A DNA stretch of 49,631 nt from an uncultured Akkermansia sp. (GTDB lineage Bacteria > Verrucomicrobiota > Verrucomicrobiia > Verrucomicrobiales > Akkermansiaceae). Below the pieces are notes generated by a model. The model was given only the letters and a program-made list of their open reading frames with translations, was not told the origin of the DNA and searched no databases. Shown here in pieces: positions 27,696 through 35,819 of this stretch (its first letter is position 1; each line of letters begins with the position of its first letter). Position numbers and translations under genes: made by a program. Location: the NCBI GenBank assembly GCA_947624205.1, contig CANQJI010000008.1, positions 1-49,631 of the forward strand, written 5' to 3'.

Positions 27696-28874
27696 TTATG
27701 CCTTGTAGAGGAGGCGTGCGCCGGCGCCGGGACGCGTCACAAGATAGGCGGTCTCGATGCCCAGCGTTTCGCGGTATCCCTCAAGCATTTCCTTAGCTAC
27801 CTGCTCGACATCCGCGCTCTTTACCAGAGCCACGATGCAGCCGCCAAAGCCACCACCCGTCATGCGCGCGCCGTACACGGAAGCGGCGGACGGAATGGTG
27901 TAGCTGAGAGCGACGAGAGTGTCTACTTCAGCACAGGATACCTCAAAGTCATCCCTTAATGAGGCGTGCGAACCGCGCATGGCGATGCCGGCTGCCTCCC
28001 AATCCCCACGTTCCAACGCCGCGGCAAAAGTGGCCACGCGCATATTCTCCGCCACCACGTGGCGTGCGCGGCGGTAGCAGAGATCGCCAAGTTTATTCTT
28101 GTTCTCCTCAAGCATTTCCAGCGTCGCTTCGCGCAGGGAGGGAATGCCGAGGATAGAGCAGGCATCCTCGCAGTTCTTACGGCGCGCTGCATAGCCGCCA
28201 TCCGCCAGAGAATGCTTCACGGCAGAGTCAATCACCAGCACACTCACGTCCGGGTCCACCATGGGAATGTAACGGTAAGAGAGATCCTTGCAATCCAGCA
28301 TCAGGGCGTGATCTTTCTTGCCATTGGCCGAGATAAACTGATCCATGATGCCACAGGGAACGTGCACGAACTCGTGCTCGGTCTCCTGCCCGATGATGGC
28401 TCGTTCGGTGGGAGGAACATCTGCCCCGCAGAGGGCGGACAGCGCTGTGCAGACGGAGACCTCAAAAGCCGCACTGGATGACAGCCCGCCCCCGTACGGT
28501 ACATTCGTATCCACAAGCATATCCACGGGAGGTACTTCAATGCCGCGACGCTTGAGCATACAAATCACGCCGCGCACGTAGTTGCTCCAGAAAGGATCAC
28601 CCGGAGTGGATGCTTCTTCAGGGGTGAGCGTAATGGGTGCATCCTTCAGTGAGCCAACCCAGCGATGCTGTCCCGTGGTGGAAGGAGCAACAGCAACGAC
28701 ATTGATTCGTTCCAGAGCCATGGGGAGCACAAAGCCATTGTTGTAATCCGTGTGTTCGCCAATGAGATTCACGCGACCGGGGGCGGCAGAAATAACCTCC
28801 GGTTTATGCCCAAAGAAACGCTCAAAGTGAGGAGTGATAGTGTCGGCAGTAATGCTTCTTTGCTCTAAATCCAT
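27696..28874 (-). CDS. galK: Galactokinase
   Basis: 392 aa GHMP kinase that phosphorylates galactose, the entry step of the Leloir pathway. Seen: the galactokinase signature GRVNLIGEHTDYNNGFVLPM, the ATP loop PYGGGLSSSAAFEVS, and MTGGGFGGCIVALV near the C-terminus. AAAGGTG lies before the ATG. Followed by the SGLT-type symporter: import and phosphorylation encoded together. galT and galE are not in the window. Confidence 0.97.
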   Translation of the reverse strand: MDLEQRSITADTITPHFERFFGHKPEVISAAPGRVNLIGEHTDYNNGFVLPMALERINVVAVAPSTTGQHRWVGSLKDAPITLTPEEASTPGDPFWSNYVRGVICMLKRRGIEVPPVDMLVDTNVPYGGGLSSSAAFEVSVCTALSALCGADVPPTERAIIGQETEHEFVHVPCGIMDQFISANGKKDHALMLDCKDLSYRYIPMVDPDVSVLVIDSAVKHSLADGGYAARRKNCEDACSILGIPSLREATLEMLEENKNKLGDLCYRRARHVVAENMRVATFAAALERGDWEAAGIAMRGSHASLRDDFEVSCAEVDTLVALSYTIPSAASVYGARMTGGGFGGCIVALVKSADVEQVAKEMLEGYRETLGIETAYLVTRPGAGARLLYKA

Positions 28875-28936
28875 GGCAGCACCTTTCTAGCAAATCGTGA
28901 GCATAAAGTAAAGTTCAAAATTCTACGATAAGCCGG

Positions 28937-29060
28937 CAGGGCAAACGCATTCGGATAAAGTGGAAAAGCAGAGAAAACTCTCCAAGCGGTTGATCACGTC
29001 TGTTTCCGAATACGAAAACCGCAATGACAGCACATTATAGGTCGTAATTCGTACACTATT
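28937..29060. mobile_element. Partial MITE-like element (left end)
   Basis: Begins CAGGGCAAACGCATTCGG (28937), the left terminal sequence of the complete elements, followed by related interior (gataaagtggaaaagcagagaa) and gtcgtaattcgtacac near 29040-29055, which also occurs at 8989. The right terminal repeat is missing. It lies 62 bases upstream of galK. Confidence 0.55.
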
Positions 29061-29118
29061 AATCCGACGTAGTATAACCTGAATCGCTGAGAGGGAAATC
29101 CTCGACGGAACTCCTCGA

Positions 29119-29222
29119 CATAACGGGCGGAGCCTCATGAGAGGCTCCATGCGGGAATGTTCATATCCGTTACGCGGACTTGAAGCCCTTGCCAACGTCA
29201 GTTCTTCCCGCATTCCGTTATG
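29119..29222. other. Nested inverted repeats, possible structured RNA
   Basis: Outer arms CATAACGG (29119-29126) and CCGTTATG (29215-29222); second arms ATGCGGGAA (29149-29157) and TTCCCGCAT (29205-29213); between the left arms a perfect hairpin GGAGCCTC ATGA GAGGCTCC (29129-29148). All are compatible in one fold, a stem with a side hairpin and a 47-base end loop. No protein frame covers it. Orientation is unknown because the pairing reads equally on both strands. Confidence 0.5.
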
Positions 29223-29227
29223 CTGAG

Positions 29228-29296
29228 GTCTATCAGAGATAAATAGTTGAGAGGGCTAACAATAGCCCGTAATAGTGTTATATCCGCTTGATAGAC
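29228..29296. other. Second inverted-repeat stem
   Basis: GTCTATCA (29228-29235) pairs with TGATAGAC (29289-29296), enclosing a perfect hairpin GGGCTA ACAA TAGCCC (29253-29268). It follows the larger structure at once. No gene was recognised from 29297 to 29440 either. Confidence 0.4.
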
Positions 29297-29440
29297 ACTC
29301 TCACAAAAACACACGCAAACGTAGTGTACCATGCAATCTACAAAATGCAATACTAAACAGATCGAGGAAGACGAAAAGTTCCAACTCCGATTCACATGTG
29401 TCCCAATAAAATTTTCTCCGGGCTCATTCAACCCATTTCC

Positions 29441-29763
29441 CACGGCAAATACATTTGAGGAGAAGTTAATCAACAGAGGAATGCCCTTATTGACTGATAT
29501 CCATGTTTATACGCATCAAAAATCATGACAACAAGCGGTCATCATGATGATGGCTCTAAAGCACTCTCTGCATACGTTAATGATTCAAAAAATGCGCAAC
29601 GCTCACGTTATCAAAATCGTACATCGAAAATTGACTCGCCGCCGCCCCATCGATGGTTCGTCCCTGCGGGGCAACGCATGCGCGTTGTCCATCCGCACTT
29701 GCAGCCGTCGTGCGTGTTGTACATCGTACATAAGCAAACGCATTTCCAAATGCGTTTGCCCTG
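29441..29763. mobile_element. MITE-like element with a nested insertion (323 bp)
   Basis: Starts cacGGCAAATACATTTGAGG and ends CCAAATGCGTTTGCCCTG. The interior, for example atggctctaaagcactctctgcatacgttaatgattcaaaaaatg, is shared with the element at 22975. Compared with that copy, about 100 extra bases (29627-29726) are present, flanked by the 8-base direct repeat GTACATCG (29619-29626 and 29719-29726), which looks like a target-site duplication. The right end forms a near-perfect palindrome GCAAACGCATTT CC AAATGCGTTTGC. It sits 45 bases past the recO stop. Confidence 0.75.
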
Positions 29764-29807
29764 AACTGCGGTCCACCTTGACGGGAAAATGCGCGCAGGG
29801 GGAGAAA

Positions 29808-30362
29808 TTACTCGTCTTTGAGGTGGGAACCGGGGAGACGGGAGAGGAGATCCTCTCTATCGGCCAGGAGGTGGGAAAAATGCTGCTGCAACGCACGGTA
29901 GGCAGGCAATTGGGGGGAGAGAAGACCGTGGAGTTCGGCAAGGCGTTCTTCAAAATGAAAGATTGTGCGGGCGGCGGGTGCAGCTGTGGCAGTGTAGTCG
30001 AGAGCTTTGGAGATAAGCTCGTGCCAACGTGGATCTTCTTCACCGGGTTCCACCGTGTGCAGCAGCAGGCGGGTCATATACGCCGCCATACGCAGCCGCG
30101 TGATGTCACCTCTCAACGGTAGGCGAGGAGTGATGAGCTCGGCAGAAACGAGGGTGCAGAGGTCACCGCGGGAGGGAGTGCGGAATACGAGTTCGCACTC
30201 ATGGAAAAGATCGACAATGCCATTGATGCCTGCGCCCGGCTTGAAGGCATTGCGTGCGGCGGTGCGAAGCATGCCGTGCAGGGCGGTGCACCAGCAGATT
30301 ACAGCCCCGTGATCACCGTAAGGGTAAAGCCGGAGCACGGTACCGGTATCTCTCGTGTTCAC
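29808..30362 (-). CDS. recO: DNA repair protein RecO
   Basis: 184 aa. RecO loads RecA onto SSB-coated gaps together with RecR. Seen: the OB-fold start DTGTVLRLYPYGDHGAVICW and helical middle with RMAAYMTRLLLHTVEPGEED. It is short for the family (often about 240 aa) and lacks the zinc-cysteine cluster and C-terminal part found in many relatives. It starts with GTG at 30362, overlapping the dxs stop (GTGA). Confidence 0.75.
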   Translation of the reverse strand: MNTRDTGTVLRLYPYGDHGAVICWCTALHGMLRTAARNAFKPGAGINGIVDLFHECELVFRTPSRGDLCTLVSAELITPRLPLRGDITRLRMAAYMTRLLLHTVEPGEEDPRWHELISKALDYTATAAPAARTIFHFEERLAELHGLLSPQLPAYRALQQHFSHLLADREDLLSRLPGSHLKDE

Positions 30363-32281
30363 GGGGCGGTGGCGGAAGGAGATTCGATGCCGAGGCGGCG
30401 CAACACGCGGGAGAGGATGGCCTCAGGGGTGAGACCGTGGAGCTCGATGAGACGATCAGCGCTGCCGTGTTCCACAAAGGCATCCGGCCAGCCGATGCAG
30501 AGGATATCCACTCCGCAGCGTTCGCGAATCAGCAGTTCTTCCACTGCCGAGCCGAAACCGCCGGTCACCACGTGATCCTCCAGCGTGACAATCAGCCGGC
30601 ACCGCCGCGCTTGCTCCGTGAGACAATCTGCATCCAGCGGCTTGATGAAGCGGGCGTTGACATGGGCGCATGAGATGCCGCGTGCCTGTAACAATTCGCG
30701 GAGACGTGCGGCAGTACGGTTCATGTTGCCGAGGGCGACGAGAGCCACAGTATCGTGATCAGAACAGGCGATGACCTCTGCTTTGCCGATGGGAAGAGGC
30801 TTCGGATCCTCCGGGACGGGCACGCCTTCGCCCGCGCCTCTCGGATAGCGGATGGAGCAGGGAACATCACAGATGTCCTGCATGGTGGCAAGCATGCAGC
30901 AGAGCTCTGCTTCATCCTTCGGTTGCATCATGATGAGCCCCGGGATGGCACGCAGCATTGCGATATCGAAGAGACCGTGGTGGGTTGGGCCGTCATCCGG
31001 GGAGAGACCTGCACGATCCATGCAGAAACGCACGGGGAGATTTTGCAGGGCGGCGTCGTGCTCGATCATATCAACACAACGCTGCATGAAGGTGGAGTAG
31101 ATAGCGAGGAAGGGTTTGAAGCCCTGTGAGGCGAGACCACAGGAGAAAAGGGCGGCGTGTTCTTCCGCGATACCGACATCGAAGAAACGCTGCGGATGCT
31201 CGGTGCGAAAAGTATCCAGCTTGGTGCCGCTCGGCATGGCCGCAGTGAGGGCGAGAATTTTATCATCCTTTTCGGCGAGATGGGAAAGACATTGCCCGAA
31301 AACTTCGGAATAGGTCGGTTTGCTGCTTTTCGGCGTAGTGCCGCTGGGGATATCATAGCGCCCCACGCCGTGGAATTTAGTGGGGTCTTGAACGGCGGGC
31401 TCGTAGCCGCGACCCTTGCGGGTGATGATGTGCAGGATGGCAGGTTCGTGCGATCGCGCAATGATGCGCAAGACGCGGATGAGGCGGCGGGTATCATGCC
31501 CATTGATCGGGCCGTAGTAGGTGAGCCCGAGTTCGCGGAAGAAACTCAGGGGGGAGATGAGACTGCGGGCTGCAGTCATGAGGCGCACGGCTTGCTCGCG
31601 CGCCTTGTTACCCGCGAGAGTTTTGAGAAAATAATCCGCGCGCTCCTTCAGCCAGGCGTAAGCCTGAGTCTCCTGCAGGGAAGAAAAATAGCGGGAAAGA
31701 GCCCCGACGTTTTTATCGATGCTCCACTCGTTGTCATTGAGCACAACGATGAAGCGCCGGGTTGTGGTCGAAATGTTGTTGAGGGCCTCCAAGGTCGTGC
31801 CGCAGGTGAAGGCCCCATCTCCGGCTACTGCGACGACGTGGTAATCGTCCCCGGCGAGATCGCGGGCGGCAGCCATGCCGAGGGCGGCGGAAAGCGCCGT
31901 GCCCGCATGGCCTGCTCCATAGGCGTCGTGCGGGGACTCACTGCGCTTCATGAACCCGGATATACCCTCGAATTGGCGAATGCTACTGATGGCTTCGGCG
32001 CGTCCGGTGAGCATTTTGTGTACATAGCTCTGATGGGAGACATCAAAAAGGATTTTGTCTTTCGGAGTTTCAAAGACGCGATGCAGGGCGATGCTCAGTT
32101 CCACCACGCCGAGATTTGGCGCCAGGTGTCCGCCGGTGTGTGAAAGGGCGTTGATGAGTACTTGCCGGATTTCGGAGGCAAGAGCACCGAGACTCTCCTC
32201 CGGGAGAGCCTTGACATCCGCCGGGGAATGGATGCCGGAGAGCAGAGGCGGGAGCCGAAATTCAGAGCAAGGAGAATCCAT
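30359..32281 (-). CDS. dxs: 1-deoxy-D-xylulose-5-phosphate synthase
   Basis: 640 aa from the ATG at 32281; an upstream start would overlap xseB by more. Condenses pyruvate and glyceraldehyde 3-phosphate with thiamine diphosphate, the first step of the MEP isoprenoid pathway. Seen: FDVSHQSYVHKMLTGR with the catalytic histidine, GHAGTALSAALGMA, the TPP motif AGDGAFTCGTTLEALNN, NDNEWSIDKNVGAL, and the pyrimidine domain with DRAGLSPDDGPTHHGLFD. It overlaps xseB by 20 bp and recO by 4 nt. Confidence 0.97.
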   Translation of the reverse strand: MDSPCSEFRLPPLLSGIHSPADVKALPEESLGALASEIRQVLINALSHTGGHLAPNLGVVELSIALHRVFETPKDKILFDVSHQSYVHKMLTGRAEAISSIRQFEGISGFMKRSESPHDAYGAGHAGTALSAALGMAAARDLAGDDYHVVAVAGDGAFTCGTTLEALNNISTTTRRFIVVLNDNEWSIDKNVGALSRYFSSLQETQAYAWLKERADYFLKTLAGNKAREQAVRLMTAARSLISPLSFFRELGLTYYGPINGHDTRRLIRVLRIIARSHEPAILHIITRKGRGYEPAVQDPTKFHGVGRYDIPSGTTPKSSKPTYSEVFGQCLSHLAEKDDKILALTAAMPSGTKLDTFRTEHPQRFFDVGIAEEHAALFSCGLASQGFKPFLAIYSTFMQRCVDMIEHDAALQNLPVRFCMDRAGLSPDDGPTHHGLFDIAMLRAIPGLIMMQPKDEAELCCMLATMQDICDVPCSIRYPRGAGEGVPVPEDPKPLPIGKAEVIACSDHDTVALVALGNMNRTAARLRELLQARGISCAHVNARFIKPLDADCLTEQARRCRLIVTLEDHVVTGGFGSAVEELLIRERCGVDILCIGWPDAFVEHGSADRLIELHGLTPEAILSRVLRRLGIESPSATAP

Positions 32282-32543
32282 CTTCCTGGGGAGATGCCGT
32301 TTTTGGGGAATCTTGAGGAGCCGGGGTTTTATCATCCTCAGATTCCTCGAGGATGCGGATACGTTCCTCGGCGTTTTTCAGCATATCGCGACTACTGCGG
32401 ATGAGGGAGAGCCCTTCTTCCACGAGAGAAATGGTTTTTTCCAGTTCGGTTTCGGGAGAGTCCAATTCACCCACGATATTTTCGAGGCGCTTCATGGCCT
32501 CTTCAAAGCTGACCGGTTCCTTTTTTGCGGCTTGTGGTTTCAT
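32262..32543 (-). CDS. xseB: Exodeoxyribonuclease VII small subunit
   Basis: 93 aa. Partner of XseA in single-strand DNA degradation. Seen: SFEEAMKRLENIVGELDS and ETELEKTISLVEEGLSLIRS, the two-helix family pattern. The last 30 residues are polar and unlike E. coli XseB. Its ATG overlaps the stop of the response-regulator gene (ATGA). The xseB-dxs pair also occurs in many other bacteria. Confidence 0.92.
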   Translation of the reverse strand: MKPQAAKKEPVSFEEAMKRLENIVGELDSPETELEKTISLVEEGLSLIRSSRDMLKNAEERIRILEESEDDKTPAPQDSPKTASPQEDGFSLL

Positions 32544-33934
32544 GATTTTTGGGTAAAGGGTTTGTAGTACTGTGGGGATGCAGAGAGATGACGTTGAAGG
32601 GTGCGGCGATCAATACCCAGCAATTTGGCAGCTGCGCTACGATTGCCGTTGGTGGTTTCCAATGCTCGTAGAATAGTGACACGGATTAAACGGTCGAGGT
32701 TGAATTCATCCGCGAGGGGTGGGGTCGCCTTGGCCTCTTTTTCTCGCACAAGCGGACGGTCGCGACCGTTCAGGAAATCCGGCAGATCTCCGGGGGCGAT
32801 GCTTTCCCCTTCACACAGGATAACACCGTGCTCAATTGCGGCGCGGAGTTGGCGGACATTTCCCGGCCAATCATAATGGCGCAAAAGCTCGAGAGCAGCT
32901 CGGCTGAGATGCATATTCGGCTTGTTGTTCTCTTCGCCGATACTGTGCACAAAGGCATTTGCCATGAGTACGATATCTTCGGCACGTTCGCGGAGAGGCG
33001 GCAGACGTAGGTCTACGACATTAAGGCGCTGGTAGAGGTCGAGGCGGAATTGCCCGGTATCTACCATGGTTTGCAGGTCGCGGTTTGTGGCGGCGACGAT
33101 GCGCACATCCACCGGGATGGATGCATTGCTCCCCACGCGTTCGATGCAGCGCTCAGCCAGCACGCGGAGAAGTTTAACTTGCATCGGTACCTCCATCTCT
33201 CCGATTTCATCCAGGAAAAGAGTGCCGCCATCGGCTTCTTCGAAGCGACCAATTCGCCGCTGCATGGCATTTGTGAAAGCTCCTTTTTCGTGACCAAAGA
33301 GCTCACTTTCCATGAGCTGCGGGGAGAGAGCGGCGCAGTTGACTGCCACAAATTTCCCATTCTTGCTGCGTGGGGAAAGAGAGTGGAGAGCACGCGCGAC
33401 AAGTTCCTTTCCCGTGCCTGTTTCACCCTCGATGAGAACGGTTGCATTGGTTGGCGCTACCTGGCGGATGCGATCAAACAGAATACGCATGGCAGGACTC
33501 GTGCCCAGCATGGCATCCAGTCCCTGAGTCGGGCGCAACTGCCGGGTGAGTTCGAGGTTGCTTGCCTCCAGTTGCCTTGTTTGATCAGCGCGGCGCAGAA
33601 GGAGCTCTACCTCATCCAGATTCAGTGGTTTGGTCAAAAAATAGTATGCACCGTGTTTTTTTGCTTCGGCAGCAGTGTCGCGGCTACCGTAGGCAGTCAT
33701 CATGATGCAGGTGGGCGGTCGCTCCAGTTGCATGGCGTAGTCGATGAGATCCATGCCGCTTTCGCCACCCAGCCGCAGATCGGTGAGCAAGATATCCACC
33801 GGCTCGCTTTCAAGCACAGAGCGCGCAGCCTTTCCGTTTGCCGCGCTGTATACTTCATAGCTCTCCTCCAGCGCCTGGCTGAGCACGCTTCGAGTTGCGC
33901 GTTCGTCATCCACAATGAGAAGAACTGATTTCAT
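32540..33934 (-). CDS. Sigma-54-dependent response regulator (NtrC type)
   Basis: 464 aa. Receiver domain (1-118) with D9/D10, phosphoacceptor D52, T80 and K102; AAA+ domain with Walker A GETGTGKELVARALH, Walker B GGTLFLDEIGEM and R-finger region; C-terminal Fis helix-turn-helix RSAAAKLLGIDRRTLQRHL. The sigma-54 contact loop reads GAFTNA instead of the usual GAFTGA. No histidine kinase is nearby. It lies 41 bp behind argC and is coupled to xseB by a 4-nt overlap, so it shares a transcript with dxs and recO. Target genes are unknown. Confidence 0.95.
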   Translation of the reverse strand: MKSVLLIVDDERATRSVLSQALEESYEVYSAANGKAARSVLESEPVDILLTDLRLGGESGMDLIDYAMQLERPPTCIMMTAYGSRDTAAEAKKHGAYYFLTKPLNLDEVELLLRRADQTRQLEASNLELTRQLRPTQGLDAMLGTSPAMRILFDRIRQVAPTNATVLIEGETGTGKELVARALHSLSPRSKNGKFVAVNCAALSPQLMESELFGHEKGAFTNAMQRRIGRFEEADGGTLFLDEIGEMEVPMQVKLLRVLAERCIERVGSNASIPVDVRIVAATNRDLQTMVDTGQFRLDLYQRLNVVDLRLPPLRERAEDIVLMANAFVHSIGEENNKPNMHLSRAALELLRHYDWPGNVRQLRAAIEHGVILCEGESIAPGDLPDFLNGRDRPLVREKEAKATPPLADEFNLDRLIRVTILRALETTNGNRSAAAKLLGIDRRTLQRHLSASPQYYKPFTQKS

Positions 33935-33975
33935 GGCACCGAGGCGGTGAAGATTGCTCCGAGGACGGAGAGGGA

Positions 33976-35019
33976 TTAGAGCAGCATGAGCCCGGCGGTT
34001 TCTGTGAGACCAAACATGATGTTGAAAGCGTGTACCCCTTGTCCGCCCGCGCCCTTGATGACGTTATCTTCTGCGCTCATCAAAATGGCGCGACCGGTTC
34101 GTTCGTCTACGGCCCAACCGATGTCCACGAAATTTGTGCGGGTGACATTTTTTGTGTCCGCCGGAACCCCCGCCCCCAGCAGACGCACGAACGGCGCCTT
34201 CCCGTACGCTTCCCGGTAGCAGGCATCGATTTTTTCTACATCCGCGCCGGGGGAAAGTTTTGCCACCAGCGTCGTGAGGATGCCTGTGTTCACCGGCATG
34301 AGATGGGGGATGAAGGTGATGCGCAGCGGGCAGCCGGCGGCTAGGGAGAGCTCTTGTTCAATCTCGGAGAGATGGCGGTGTCGCGGCACACTGTAGGCGC
34401 GCATGCTCTCGTTGCATTCGCAGAAGTGGTAGGCGACATCTGCCTTGCGCCCGGCGCCGGAAACACCACTGCCGCTGGACGCGACAATTTCCTGAGGTTG
34501 GATGAGACCATTGCGCAGCAGCGGCACGAGCGGCAGGATGATGCTCGTGGGATAACACCCCGGGGATCCCACGATACGGGCTCTCTCAATTTCGCTGCGG
34601 TGCCATTCCGGCATGCCGTACACCGCCTCACGTAGCAATTCAACATCTGCGTGCGGTTTGCCGTAAAACTCTTCATAGACCGCCGGGTCATTGAGACGAA
34701 AATCTGCCGAAAGATCGATCACTCTCAGACCTGCCTCCACAAGAGCTCGCCCGTATTCGACCGAAACTCCATGCGGCAGGGCCAGAAAGGCGGCTTCCGC
34801 TCCGCTGGCCGCCACGGCAGCTGCATCCGCCGCCGCGAAGTGCAATTCTGCGCCCGGAACCCCTCGGAAGCGTGGGAAGACATCGCTGAGGGCCTTCCCG
34901 GCGTACTGGCGCGATGTGGCGCACACCAGTTCCACGCCCGGGTGGAGCAGAAGGATCCGCAGAAGCTCCTGTCCGGTGTATCCGCTCGCGCCTACCACCG
35001 CTGTTTTGACCTTTCTCAT
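33976..35019 (-). CDS. argC: N-acetyl-gamma-glutamyl-phosphate reductase
   Basis: 347 aa. NADPH-dependent third step of arginine synthesis. Seen: the Rossmann start VKTAVVGASGYTGQELLRIL, LALPHGVSVEYG, the active-site region GSPGCYPTSIILPLVPLL with the catalytic cysteine, and HRHLSEIEQEL. Type 1 form by length. First gene of the argC-regulator-xseB-dxs-recO run. Confidence 0.97.
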   Translation of the reverse strand: MRKVKTAVVGASGYTGQELLRILLLHPGVELVCATSRQYAGKALSDVFPRFRGVPGAELHFAAADAAAVAASGAEAAFLALPHGVSVEYGRALVEAGLRVIDLSADFRLNDPAVYEEFYGKPHADVELLREAVYGMPEWHRSEIERARIVGSPGCYPTSIILPLVPLLRNGLIQPQEIVASSGSGVSGAGRKADVAYHFCECNESMRAYSVPRHRHLSEIEQELSLAAGCPLRITFIPHLMPVNTGILTTLVAKLSPGADVEKIDACYREAYGKAPFVRLLGAGVPADTKNVTRTNFVDIGWAVDERTGRAILMSAEDNVIKGAGGQGVHAFNIMFGLTETAGLMLL

Positions 35020-35050
35020 AGCGCAGCGAGTTTAGCATGAAAAAAATGTG

Positions 35051-35079
35051 TTGACAACAGCAAAATCAACCACTATACT
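35051..35079 (+). promoter_or_regulatory. Sigma-70 promoter of tRNA-Pro
   Basis: TTGACA (35051-35056), a 17-base gap and TATACT (35074-35079), 37 bases before the tRNA. A near-consensus promoter, as expected for a tRNA gene. Confidence 0.85.
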
Positions 35080-35115
35080 TCTCCGCCGGAATCCTCTTTG
35101 CGGTTCCTTTCCCAT

Positions 35116-35189
35116 CGGGCAGTAGCGCAGTCTGGTAGCGCACTTGCATGGGGTGCAAGGGGTCGTGGGTTCGAATCCCGCTTGCCCGA
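35116..35189 (+). tRNA. tRNA-Pro (anticodon GGG)
   Basis: A complete cloverleaf: acceptor CGGGCAG (35116-35122) with TTGCCCG (35182-35188), D arm GCGC/GCGC, anticodon stem CTTGC/GCAAG around ATGGGGT (anticodon GGG at 35150-35152) and T arm GTGGG-TTCGAAT-CCCGC. Discriminator A; CCA is not encoded. Its 3' half is repeated downstream. Confidence 0.95.
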
Positions 35190-35494
35190 TCGGCTGAGTC
35201 ATGCGGTTTATCGACTGCATGGCTCGTTTTGTTTACGGGATTCGAACCCACGACCCCGAGTGGGAGCGATGCGGTAGAGCATCGCCCCTGCTGCCGAGCA
35301 GGAACCTCTGCGAGGGAAACCGCACAGCGGGCAGCAGGGACGGGTAGAATCCCGCTTGCCCGATCGGCTGAGTCATGCGGTTTATCGACTGCATGGCTCG
35401 TTTTGTTTACGGGATTCGAACCCACGACCCCGAGTGGGAGCGATGCGGTAGAGCATCGCCCCTGCTGCCGAGCAGAAACCTCTGCGAGGGAAAC
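35173..35494 (+). repeat. 148-bp direct repeat of the tRNA 3' end and terminator
   Basis: 35173-35320 recurs at 35347-35494 with a single mismatch (35302 against 35476) and 26 bases between. Each copy starts with the last 17 bases of tRNA-Pro (gaatcccgcttgcccga), then an imperfect stem GAG.CATGC...GCATG.CTC with gttttgttt, then a 22-base inverted copy of the tRNA T arm (35236-35257), then ggtagagca, a D-loop-like motif, and a hairpin cctgctgccgagcagg. This looks like a tRNA attachment site with mosaic tRNA debris. Confidence 0.8.
35196..35234 (+). terminator. Terminator of tRNA-Pro
   Basis: Stem GAG-CATGC-GT (35196-35208) with AC-GCATG-CTC (35214-35225), two mismatches, then GTTTTGTTT. It starts 7 bases past the tRNA. 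A second copy lies at 35370-35408. Confidence 0.6.
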
Positions 35495-35627
35495 TGAATT
35501 ATTGAGGGAATATGGGGGCACCTCCGAATTCAAACCTTTGGGATGTAAAGGTAAGTATATTTTCACTACTCTGTTCGCGAATTATCGATATAGCGTATCT
35601 CGTTGCGAGGATAAACTGTACATCTCT

Positions 35628-35802
35628 TTTCGAATACGATGTCCAGAAAAAAACATCGCTACGCATTATTTCCCAACGAAAGTATGCTTTCGCGAAATCC
35701 AGATTTTGGAAAGGTTCACATTCCCAAAAAAAGAGAGATATATCTTGTAAATAATTCTTTTTGAATTGAATACAAATACGATCCTGTATATCGTATTCGA
35801 AA
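35628..35802. promoter_or_regulatory. Possible operator pair before the island operon
   Basis: TTTCGAATACGAT (35628-35640) occurs as its exact complement ATCGTATTCGAAA at 35790-35802. The second copy is also one arm of a local palindrome AATACGAT-N7-ATCGTATT (35775-35797) that overlaps a weak promoter (TTGAAT 35761, TGTATA 35785). Two sites 160 bases apart suggest looping repression; no binding protein is known. The rest of 35495-35819 is AT-rich and shows no gene. Confidence 0.45.
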
Positions 35803-35819
35803 GGAGATATGCTCTAGGC

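Noticed and set aside
29544..30122. Plus-strand frame across the repeat element and recO
   Set aside because: It joins the repeat to the antisense strand of recO, a chance frame.
35148..35750. Plus-strand frame running through the tRNA duplication
   Set aside because: Its repeated peptide reflects the 148-bp DNA repeat; it starts within the tRNA.
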